DNA from: Dyadobacter endophyticus | GTDB lineage: Bacteria; Bacteroidota; Bacteroidia; Cytophagales; Spirosomataceae | Assembly (NCBI RefSeq): GCF_014641595.1 | Contig: NZ_BMIA01000001.1 | Location: forward strand, 62,001 to 126,000 | DNA: 64,000 nt | Reading direction: 5' to 3' | Shown: positions 1 to 6,872 of the stretch, one piece after another | How positions within the stretch are numbered: the first letter of the stretch is position 1 | Layout of the letters: each line of letters begins with the position of its first letter | The notes under the pieces: generated by a model | What the model was told of the DNA's origin: nothing | Database searches by the model: none | The model's input: only the letters and a program-made list of their open reading frames with translations | Position numbers and translations under genes: made by a program

Positions 1-591
1 GATAAAGAATTTGTGCTCCACGCCCTGATCAAGAAGGGTAACCTGCTGGCGGTTGCCCTTCCGAAGTGAGTCAAGCAGCTTTGCCTTGCTTTGATGCTGG
101 TCAAGCTCTTTAATTGAAAGCCTGGAAAGCACCCCGGCAAGATCGTACCCATAATTTTGATGGAACTGTTGGATCTTAAAATTGCCTGCCTGATCCGTGT
201 TTTTAAAGTCGAGTTGCACCCAAGCCTGGTATGGATCCCCCTGCCGGTTGATGAGCTGTTTTTCGACGGCTCTGCCCTGTAAAAGGTTAAAAGCTTCTTT
301 GAAGGTTATACTTCCCGGGCGCTGCATGTAGAACAATTGATTGACCTTCTGAGATTGATCGTAGTTTTTCAGGCTGGCCAGGTAGCTGTTAAAAAAATAC
401 AGATCTTCTCGGGCCGATCTTTGAAAATTCAAAGAGGCAGTAAGCTCATCGTTTCCAAAACGCATCTTGTGCTGCAAAGAGAACTGAGCAAGTTGTTTTT
501 GCATACTGGCCCGTAACTGCTCATTTAGTTCTTGCCCAAAGCCGTGATATTTGAGCTGGTCTGTGAGATACTCGAAATTTTTCTGGTTCAT
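1..591 (-). CDS. Conjugative-element protein, DUF3945-like (partial, cut by left edge)
   Basis: The N-terminal 197 residues of a minus-strand gene whose 3' part lies outside the window. The ATG at 591 is 11 bases downstream of the traN stop, so it probably belongs to the same operon. The protein starts MNQKNFEYLTDQLKYHGFG and is soluble and Gln/Lys-rich. The stretch around residues 105-145 (FNLLQGRAVEKQL, then YQAWVQLDFKNTDQAGNF) resembles the DUF3945-type proteins that accompany Bacteroidetes conjugative elements. Their function is unknown; a role in DNA processing or stabilisation is only guessed from context. The frame stays open to base 1. Family assignment is from memory of motif shape, not from a search. 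Confidence 0.75.
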   Translation of the reverse strand, partial: MNQKNFEYLTDQLKYHGFGQELNEQLRASMQKQLAQFSLQHKMRFGNDELTASLNFQRSAREDLYFFNSYLASLKNYDQSQKVNQLFYMQRPGSITFKEAFNLLQGRAVEKQLINRQGDPYQAWVQLDFKNTDQAGNFKIQQFHQNYGYDLAGVLSRLSIKELDQHQSKAKLLDSLRKGNRQQVTLLDQGVEHKFFI

Positions 592-602
592 CTCCGATCT
601 CT

Positions 603-1454
603 TTAAAGGTTTGACACTGATGGAATCCGCGCTATTTTGGCCAGGTGCTTGCCTTTTAAGCGCACGGTAATATGCCGGGAGCCACTGTGCTCTGTGAGCT
701 GCACCAGAAGGCTCTTGCTTTCAGGAAGTGTCATTTTGGCCAAGGGCACTACCAGGGTTTTTTGCTCTGAGGCCCGGATTTGATCGGTCGCGACAGATCC
801 ACCGATTGGCAGCAGTTCGTCCTGCTGGCTGGCTGAGCGTCTGATTTGCTTATTGTCGCTTGCCAAAAACCGTAGTGTTTCGATCTGGTAGTCGATCACA
901 GACCGGTTTTCAAGGCTCAATCTTAAATACATCACAGCTCCTGCGATGTAGAGGCCGTCTACTTCCAGGGATACATCGCCTGCCAGACTTTTGCGCCTTA
1001 GGTTTGGCGGTTGGGCTGCGGCAAGCTTTAAAGCTTGCTGGATTTGATTCTGATCGATGGTCTTTGGCATTTGGGCCGCAAGCGGCTGCTGACGGCTGGG
1101 CATAATTTGTAGCCCGATGCTGGAAGGCTGCTGCTGGTAGCGGACCTCGAATACGTGAAGATCCCCGTCGGCTGTGATCACAAGCAAACTGGTAGGCTCC
1201 ATCTCTTCGCGGGCGGCCTTGATCAGCACTACGTTTTCTGTCCCCTTTGCTTTTTGGGCCAAAAGGTCGGCACTGCCGCGGTCGACGCTTTTCACAGCAG
1301 CTGCAAAGCTCAAAGAAACAGTTCTGGCCGCGCTGACTTCGAGTGGGAGTGACTCGATCGCGTAAAGCCGGTCATTTTGCGCGAACGCCTTAGGCTGGGC
1401 CAGCAGATGGATAAGGCAGGGTATGTATACTGCCATTTTGATGAAATGATGCAT
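603..1454 (-). CDS. traN: Conjugative transposon protein TraN (DUF4138)
   Basis: A 283-residue exported protein with a signal peptide (residues about 1-25, ending AFA-QN). The rest is a beta-rich domain of the TraN/DUF4138 family, a VirB9-like outer-membrane-associated part of the Bacteroidetes conjugation channel. Key visible features are the early LPLEVSAARTVSLSFAAAVK segment and the LVVPLAKMTLPESKSLLVQL segment near the C-terminus, both typical of the family. It follows traM by 8 bases and precedes the DUF3945-like gene, which is the usual order. Length is normal for the family. No frameshift or missing segment is visible. Confidence 0.9.
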   Translation of the reverse strand: MHHFIKMAVYIPCLIHLLAQPKAFAQNDRLYAIESLPLEVSAARTVSLSFAAAVKSVDRGSADLLAQKAKGTENVVLIKAAREEMEPTSLLVITADGDLHVFEVRYQQQPSSIGLQIMPSRQQPLAAQMPKTIDQNQIQQALKLAAAQPPNLRRKSLAGDVSLEVDGLYIAGAVMYLRLSLENRSVIDYQIETLRFLASDNKQIRRSASQQDELLPIGGSVATDQIRASEQKTLVVPLAKMTLPESKSLLVQLTEHSGSRHITVRLKGKHLAKIARIPSVSNL

Positions 1455-1462
1455 AGCTGATC

Positions 1463-2755
1463 TTATCGGTTAGTTGTGTTAGTCTCGTAAAGGAGCACTT
1501 TGTAGCCCTCCCGGAGGGTGATCTGAGTTAGCCTGGTTTTTCTGCTGAGCAGCATTTTACCCATCTGGATTCCGGCAGATGCCGCCTGGGCACCCACCGA
1601 AAAGCCGCCAGCATCCAGGTCATATCCCTGCACCTGGCTGCTGAGCTGCTGCTTGGCCACAGTGCGCGGCATCGCGCCCGGGATGAATATTCCCTCATTA
1701 CCATCCAGGTCATAGACTGACAGGCTCACCGGAAGGATCAAATCGCCTGAGCGGATGGAGCTGATCTTGATTTTGAGCCGCTCTCCCGACAAAGACGCGG
1801 TGCCATAAACAAAAGTGTTTGCCGTGATCTGGGCTGAGGCGACCGATAACGCCTTTGTCAGCCTGAGCTGAACGGTATTGCCTGAGACCAACTGCTGGGT
1901 ATGATCGATGACGGCGGTCAGCCCGGATTCGGTGTTGGCTGTATCTTGCTGGTCGAGTCCGTAAAAACCGGTTTTAAGGCCCTCACCTGCTCTGTAAGCA
2001 GAAGAATCCTGATGCGCCGCAAGCAGCGAGATGGGATCATCCGAAGAGACTGCATGTACTGGAAGATCCCGGCTTTGATTTGCATCCTTGACATCGTCTG
2101 GCTCTGCCGGCAGATTCTCTTGCTGCTGTAACTGCAATAGCTTATCGAGCATTCCGTCGAGCCTATTCATTTCAGGATCCTGGCCGTCGGCCGGATCCTG
2201 ACTTTGCATCTGGGCCATCATCTTTTCAAGCCGGGAGATATCTGGCTTGCTTTCAGTTGCGGTGTCCTTACCGGGCTCTTGATTTTCGAATGCCGGCACA
2301 TGCGATGCTGCTATGGCTTTGTCCAGAGCCCTGAGCCTTTGATGGAGCTGTTTTTCCTGCTTTGTCCCGCTGCCGGCCTGGAATGTGCTTACATGGCCGG
2401 GCTTTAAACCCGGGGACGACAGTCCCATCAGCGCTGAGTTTGTCGAGTCAACTACTGGCCTGTATTCACCTTGCCGGTAGGGATCTTTTTTGATTTGCTG
2501 CGCCCAACTGGCTGAATCCTGATCCGCCTTGCGGTAGTAGGCAAGCTTGTCCATGTTTTGCTCGCCTTTCAGCTCAGCGGTCGGCAGACTTAATTGCAGG
2601 CCGGTACCCTGCGGGTTCTCCGCTGGTGGTTTATCAAGATTTCGAACCAGCAGCTTCCAGTAAATGAATGTCAGAAACGGTATGGCAAGCAGCGGCAAGA
2701 CAAGATAGAACTTGCGTTGCCTTAAAAACTGGTCAGTGTAGGGGCGAGGCGTCAT
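1463..2755 (-). CDS. traM: Conjugative transposon protein TraM
   Basis: A 430-residue inner-membrane-anchored protein, the VirB10-like scaffold of the Bacteroidetes conjugation apparatus. It has a short cytoplasmic N-terminus, one membrane segment at about residues 17-37, a long Gln/Asp/Pro-rich linker (about 40-260), and a C-terminal TraM_C domain (about 270-425) with the pattern LTAVIDHTQQLVSGNTVQLR and a closing YKVLLYET. The ATG at 2755 overlaps the end of the upstream traL-like gene by 23 bases, suggesting coupled translation. Confidence 0.9.
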   Translation of the reverse strand: MTPRPYTDQFLRQRKFYLVLPLLAIPFLTFIYWKLLVRNLDKPPAENPQGTGLQLSLPTAELKGEQNMDKLAYYRKADQDSASWAQQIKKDPYRQGEYRPVVDSTNSALMGLSSPGLKPGHVSTFQAGSGTKQEKQLHQRLRALDKAIAASHVPAFENQEPGKDTATESKPDISRLEKMMAQMQSQDPADGQDPEMNRLDGMLDKLLQLQQQENLPAEPDDVKDANQSRDLPVHAVSSDDPISLLAAHQDSSAYRAGEGLKTGFYGLDQQDTANTESGLTAVIDHTQQLVSGNTVQLRLTKALSVASAQITANTFVYGTASLSGERLKIKISSIRSGDLILPVSLSVYDLDGNEGIFIPGAMPRTVAKQQLSSQVQGYDLDAGGFSVGAQAASAGIQMGKMLLSRKTRLTQITLREGYKVLLYETNTTNR

Positions 2756-3140
2756 GGCTGATTTGTGGTTTTGTGTTTTGAATACTATCTAAGATGAAGG
2801 CCTTTTCAACACTGTCCAGATACTGATCCAGCGCTTGTTGTTTCAAAGGGCTTTCAGGCACAGCATTGGAGCCCGAAATAGCAGGCAAGCTCAGCTCGAA
2901 GCGGTGTAGGGTCAGCTTTGGCGGATTGATTCCGTAGTAGATAAGACCTGCCGCAGCAGCTGAGGCGGCCAGGCCGCTAGCTATAAGCGCAGCTTTGAGC
3001 CTTCTGGCAGACAGCCGTTGCGCGCGACTATTTAAACGGTTTGCCCAGGCGCGCTGGATGGAAATGATTTTTGCTTGCAGCTTTTGATACTGTCGGCCAG
3101 CAGGCTGCTGGCTGCGGGATGGTTTGAATCGGTAGAACAT
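2733..3140 (-). CDS. TraL-like small membrane protein of the conjugation operon
   Basis: The frame opens at 3314, but the upstream part would overlap traK, so the ATG at 3140 (MFYRFKPSRSQQP) is chosen, giving 135 residues. It has a basic N-terminus, one membrane segment around residues 49-68 (rich in Ala, ending GLIYYGINPP), and a hydrophilic tail. Position between traK and traM and this architecture match the poorly conserved TraL slot in Bacteroidetes tra operons. No catalytic motif is seen. The name rests mainly on position. Confidence 0.7.
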   Translation of the reverse strand: MFYRFKPSRSQQPAGRQYQKLQAKIISIQRAWANRLNSRAQRLSARRLKAALIASGLAASAAAAGLIYYGINPPKLTLHRFELSLPAISGSNAVPESPLKQQALDQYLDSVEKAFILDSIQNTKPQISHDASPLH

Positions 3141-3145
3141 GGCAG

Positions 3146-3763
3146 TTATCTGGTTTGAATTTGAATGTCTTTGTTCTGGGTGGTCACCCACCGCTCGATC
3201 AGGAACCCGTGCGGGTTGTTGTCGCTTCGCTCGACCGGCCTGAGAGACCCTGCCGTTACAAGGCTGCGCGATACGATACTGGTCGGGCGGATAATCCGCT
3301 GGATGGCGCGGCACTCGAAGGTGTAGGGTTGAGCCGATGCGTCCAGGCTGACGCTATCGATCTGGATCTCTTGCGAGACGTTTCCTGAGATGACCCCTGC
3401 GTAAAACCCGGACTCGCGAAGGTCCTCGTACTGCTTTTTTGCGCTGGCGTCGGCCAGGTACAATGCCCTGGACAGGTTTGCCGTGATAACCTTCTCGTCG
3501 GGGGCCAGCGTGAAAAACAGCCGGTGGAAGGTTTTGACGTGGTCGCGGGCTTCCACTGCAATGTTTTCCCTGCGCTCGGAGGCGTAGGCTTCAAGCACCT
3601 TCCCGCTGGCCAGGATGTATACTTTCTGGGCAGATTTTTCAGCCGAATCAAATGAGAGGTAGATCGAAACGGCTGAGAGAAGCGCGCAGCAAATGATCAG
3701 CGCGAAACAAAAAAGGCGGATGTGCCGGAAGGCGCGCTCGATGTCCTGAGTCTTGGTAAACAT
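3146..3763 (-). CDS. traK: Conjugative transposon protein TraK
   Basis: A 205-residue single-pass membrane protein of the TraK family (VirB8-like role). A membrane segment at residues 16-36 (LFCFALIICCALLSAVSIYL) is followed by a periplasmic domain with the family hallmark ARDHVKTFHRLFFTLAPDEK near residues 72-91 and the ending GFLIERWVTTQNKDIQIQTR. It sits 11 bases downstream of traJ and ends 5 bases before the traL-like start. Length and motifs are normal, so the gene looks intact. Confidence 0.93.
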   Translation of the reverse strand: MFTKTQDIERAFRHIRLFCFALIICCALLSAVSIYLSFDSAEKSAQKVYILASGKVLEAYASERRENIAVEARDHVKTFHRLFFTLAPDEKVITANLSRALYLADASAKKQYEDLRESGFYAGVISGNVSQEIQIDSVSLDASAQPYTFECRAIQRIIRPTSIVSRSLVTAGSLRPVERSDNNPHGFLIERWVTTQNKDIQIQTR

Positions 3764-3774
3764 ATCTTTTTAAT

Positions 3775-4869
3775 TTAGTTGGAAGTCCTTTTCGGCGGCG
3801 TCAAAAGGGGAGCCGTTGGGATGGCGATGCGCCCGGCAGAAGTACTAGCAGCATCAAAGACCCGCGTGGTTTTTTGCAGCAGCGCCCCGGGCGCTCCTGC
3901 GTGAATGATGTAGCCTGCCACGGAAGGCACCGAGAAATAGCCCACAATCCCGATCACCAGAAATATCAGGTAGGCCATATCGTGCGCGTTGAAGAAGGTG
4001 TCACCCGAGCCCTGGATCTGACGGATGTCCATCGCAATCATCTTCTGCTGGATCTTTCCGATAATGGCCCCGAAGATGTTGGCCACCGGCAGCCACAGGT
4101 ACACATTGATGTAGCGGGCAATCCAGCTGGTAAGCGTAAACTGAAAGCCGTCAAAGACTGCGATCCCGAAAGCGAGCGGGCCTATGATGGCCAGAACGAT
4201 CAGATAAAAGGTCCTGATCGTGTTGATGCAGAGTGCTGCGGCCTCAAAGATCACCCTTAGGATTTCGCTCAGGGCTGCCTTGATCGAGTTGCGAAAATTA
4301 TAGGACTGCTTGGCCATATAGAATTTAATATCATTGGCAATCCCGTCAGTGAATCCTTCCGAGTAGCTGTCACCATACATGTATTTAAGCCACTTCTCGC
4401 GGTTGCCCCGGCTGTCATCGCCTACGTACATCTCCCAGAACTCGGAGCTTTTGATGGCATCCTCTTTCTTTTTAAGCAGCATCTCGATCGCTTTGTCTGA
4501 ACCGGTGACCATGCCCGAAGTGCCGCGCACGGCAGGGGAGAGCACAGCGTTGATCAGCGCGATCACCGATGGGAAGACAAGGATTGCAAAGCCTATCACA
4601 AAAGGCCTGAGCAGCGGGTAAAAATCAATAGGCTCTGCGGCTGCGATGTGCCGCCAGACCCGGTGGCCTATGTAAAAGATGGCGGCAAAGGCTGCAATCC
4701 CGCGGCCGACACTGATCAGCTGCTCGCAAAGCGGGAGCATCTCCGAGTAGAGCTCATCGAGCACCCGGTTCAGCCCGCGGATTTGCGCCTGGTAGCCTTG
4801 CGCGCAGGCGAGGCTGGGCACTAGCGTGCCGGTAGCTGCAATCAGCAGCTTGGCTTTGAACTGTTTCAT
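3775..4869 (-). CDS. traJ: Conjugative transposon protein TraJ
   Basis: A 364-residue polytopic inner-membrane protein of the Bacteroidetes TraJ family (VirB6-like pore component). A signal-like segment (residues 1-23, ending ACAQ) is followed by an extracytoplasmic stretch, membrane segments around 55-75, 88-108, 205-245, 255-275 and 295-325, and a short cytoplasmic tail. The segment IGPLAFGIAVFDGFQFTLTS in the middle and ARYINVYLWLPVANIFGAII after it are family hallmarks. It starts 16 bases after the first TerB-like gene ends and leads into traK. Confidence 0.92.
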   Translation of the reverse strand: MKQFKAKLLIAATGTLVPSLACAQGYQAQIRGLNRVLDELYSEMLPLCEQLISVGRGIAAFAAIFYIGHRVWRHIAAAEPIDFYPLLRPFVIGFAILVFPSVIALINAVLSPAVRGTSGMVTGSDKAIEMLLKKKEDAIKSSEFWEMYVGDDSRGNREKWLKYMYGDSYSEGFTDGIANDIKFYMAKQSYNFRNSIKAALSEILRVIFEAAALCINTIRTFYLIVLAIIGPLAFGIAVFDGFQFTLTSWIARYINVYLWLPVANIFGAIIGKIQQKMIAMDIRQIQGSGDTFFNAHDMAYLIFLVIGIVGYFSVPSVAGYIIHAGAPGALLQKTTRVFDAASTSAGRIAIPTAPLLTPPKRTSN

Positions 4870-4885
4870 AAGCAGATTGTTTAGC

Positions 4886-5515
4886 CTAGGGCGTTATATC
4901 GTAGAGGTTTTCCGTTGTTTTCAGCGAGGCCTTTTCGTCCTTGCGCTGGGCAGCCAGAACGCTGTTGTTGCTATTGAGGTGCCTGAGAAAGACCAGCTGC
5001 TCTGAGAGGTCCTTATAAATCGAATCGATCATCGATAGCCGCTCATCATCGGAGGCCCTTAGCTTTTTTGCGGTCACCACATCAAGCAGCGCATCCAGGT
5101 TTTTTAGGCTTCCATCCGAGAGCTCGCTGTAAACCTTACCCAGGTAATCCAGCTCTTTGGCGCTGAATACTCCGGAGGCTGAAAGCGCTCCGGGCGCGCT
5201 TTGGCATTCCCGCATGATGGCAAGCTGCATCTGAACGATATCCTTTATACGCCCGTAGTTTTTCACTGCCGGACTGACCTGCAAGAGCCCGTCAAGAAAC
5301 GCCTCGTGCAACTTGAAGTTGCCACGGGATATATCGCGTATCTTGGTGTAGCCTTCAAAAAGGATGTCATACCCCTTTTTGAGCTCTTGCAGGATTTTTC
5401 TCAGCTCGCGCAGCTTTTCAAGATTTAGGATCAGCTGGGTCACTTCCTGGGTTTGGGCCTGCGAGGCTAGCGGAACGGCAAAGCCCAGCATCAGTGTAAG
5501 GATTAGTTTTTTCAT
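4886..5515 (-). CDS. TerB-like secreted helical protein of the tra operon (paralogue 1)
   Basis: A 209-residue protein with a signal peptide (residues 1-20, SQAQ) and an otherwise all-helical sequence. Proteins of this kind between traI and traJ in Bacteroidetes elements are often named TerB-like tellurite resistance proteins, but nothing here indicates tellurite resistance. It is a diverged paralogue of the next gene upstream: both have LELTK/LRKILQELKKGYDI-like helices, then GNFKLHEAFLDGL here and GEFKLHKNRFDSL there, and a late DDERLSMI or DNERIQRI helix. A structural periplasmic role in the pilus/channel is an inference from position. Confidence 0.75.
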   Translation of the reverse strand: MKKLILTLMLGFAVPLASQAQTQEVTQLILNLEKLRELRKILQELKKGYDILFEGYTKIRDISRGNFKLHEAFLDGLLQVSPAVKNYGRIKDIVQMQLAIMRECQSAPGALSASGVFSAKELDYLGKVYSELSDGSLKNLDALLDVVTAKKLRASDDERLSMIDSIYKDLSEQLVFLRHLNSNNSVLAAQRKDEKASLKTTENLYDITP

Positions 5516-5522
5516 ATAACTA

Positions 5523-6164
5523 TTATTTGATGCCGTTCAATTGGCGGCGGTTATCAATATCTTCCAGCTCTGCCGAGACGGATTTGCAGACCAGGCCCAG
5601 ATCCCGCCTCAGGTTCTGGGCCAACAGGTAATTCCCTTCGAATTCTTTGCAGATGCCCTCTATCCGCTGGATCCTCTCATTGTCAGTCATCGAAACCTGC
5701 TCATCGCGGATCACCATAAAAAAACCGCCGATCAGCACCTGGGAGTCATCGTAGAGGATTTTAAGAGCAGTGATCATTCGCTTTTTCTGCGCCGGATCAA
5801 GCAGCTGGCAACCAGCGATTTCAGCAGGCAACTTCTCGCAGACTTCATTGATGCTCCCATGCAGATCCGTGATGTGTTGCAAGCGGGAGAGCGAGGTGAT
5901 CCCTGACTTGACAATGCGCAATGAATCAAAGCGGTTTTTATGCAGCTTAAACTCACCGTTTTTGATTTGATGGATCGTGTTAAGGCCCTCTTTGGCGATC
6001 TTGTACCCTTGTTTGGTTAGCTCTAAATAAAGCTTCAACTGCACGATCTGCTCTTTGAGGTACTCCCGCTGCGTTTTGTTCTGCCTGAACCATTCTTTGA
6101 ATAGCTGGGCATGGGCACCCGTGGCCAGTAGCGCCAGCCATAAGGCGATCAGTAGTGTTCTCAT
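5523..6164 (-). CDS. TerB-like secreted helical protein of the tra operon (paralogue 2)
   Basis: A 213-residue helical protein with a signal peptide (residues 1-19, ATGAHAQ). It is the closer match to the TerB-like proteins of Bacteroidetes conjugative elements: the N-terminus LFKEWFRQNKTQREYLKEQI, then a YKIAKEGLNTIHQIKNGEF motif. Two cysteines (CEKLPAEIAGC) and later single cysteines could form disulfides in the periplasm. It lies 11 bases downstream of the traI-like gene and 7 bases before paralogue 1, so the three form a tight block. The specific function is unknown. Confidence 0.78.
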   Translation of the reverse strand: MRTLLIALWLALLATGAHAQLFKEWFRQNKTQREYLKEQIVQLKLYLELTKQGYKIAKEGLNTIHQIKNGEFKLHKNRFDSLRIVKSGITSLSRLQHITDLHGSINEVCEKLPAEIAGCQLLDPAQKKRMITALKILYDDSQVLIGGFFMVIRDEQVSMTDNERIQRIEGICKEFEGNYLLAQNLRRDLGLVCKSVSAELEDIDNRRQLNGIK

Positions 6165-6175
6165 AAGGATTGTTT

Positions 6176-6853
6176 TTATTGGATGCCGTAGAGCTCCTTA
6201 GTGACTTTGGCGTCGAATTCGCTTCTGGCTCTGGAAAGGCTCAGCAGCTTGTTTTCCTGATTGAAGGTGTTGAGCTCATCGTAGATCTGGTCTGCGGCTT
6301 TTGCCGCCCGGTCAATGATTTCAAGCCGTTTTACATCAGAGATCTGGGTGGCAAAGGATTTAACGACCAGCTCCAAAAGCTCCACGCTACGGGCGGTTTC
6401 TTCCAGAATCCCCTTGTATACCTTTTCCATCTGGGCAAGCTCAGCTGCGGTGAAATGCCTGTCGTTTCGAAATATTGCCCAAGCCGTCTGGTACTGCCCG
6501 ACGATCTGGGCCTGTTTGTCAAGGGTTGCTTTAATGCGGAAATAATAGCTGACCACAGCCTTTACCTTTTTGAGCTCTTCATAGTACTCCTTATAAAGCT
6601 CCCGCTGCTTTTTGACCCAGTCCTCGATCTCATCGAGCTTTAATTTGGCCATCGCATTTTCAAGTGTTTTCTGCGCGTTTTGAAGGCGGATCTGCCGGTT
6701 TTGCCGGCGCTGCACTAAAAGGTCCATTGCCCTGACTACGCGCTTGACGGCCTGCTTGATAATCTCAGCCCAGGGAATTGCTGCCTGCGCCTGTTTGATA
6801 GGTGTGGTCGCTGTCAGTAGCAGCAGCGTGAGGATAAATGCCTTTTTAAACAT
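6176..6853 (-). CDS. traI: Conjugal transfer protein TraI-like (secreted coiled-coil)
   Basis: The open frame reaches 6943, but that would overlap traG; the ATG at 6853 gives a proper signal peptide (MFKKAFILTLLLLTATTPIK, cleavage after QAQA) and 225 residues. The mature protein is helical with long coiled-coil stretches (residues 30-110: QKTLENAMAKLKLDEIEDWV, KQRELYKEYYEELKKVK), matching the family called TraI in Bacteroidetes operons. A VirB5-like role is suggested by location after the VirB4-like ATPase but is not proven. It ends 11 bases before TerB-like paralogue 2. Confidence 0.8.
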   Translation of the reverse strand: MFKKAFILTLLLLTATTPIKQAQAAIPWAEIIKQAVKRVVRAMDLLVQRRQNRQIRLQNAQKTLENAMAKLKLDEIEDWVKKQRELYKEYYEELKKVKAVVSYYFRIKATLDKQAQIVGQYQTAWAIFRNDRHFTAAELAQMEKVYKGILEETARSVELLELVVKSFATQISDVKRLEIIDRAAKAADQIYDELNTFNQENKLLSLSRARSEFDAKVTKELYGIQ

Positions 6854-6872
6854 ATCAGTCTTTGATTTGAGA

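Noticed and set aside
4886..6164. Tellurite resistance function
   Set aside because: The TerB-like name is a carry-over; both proteins are exported and sit inside the conjugation operon.
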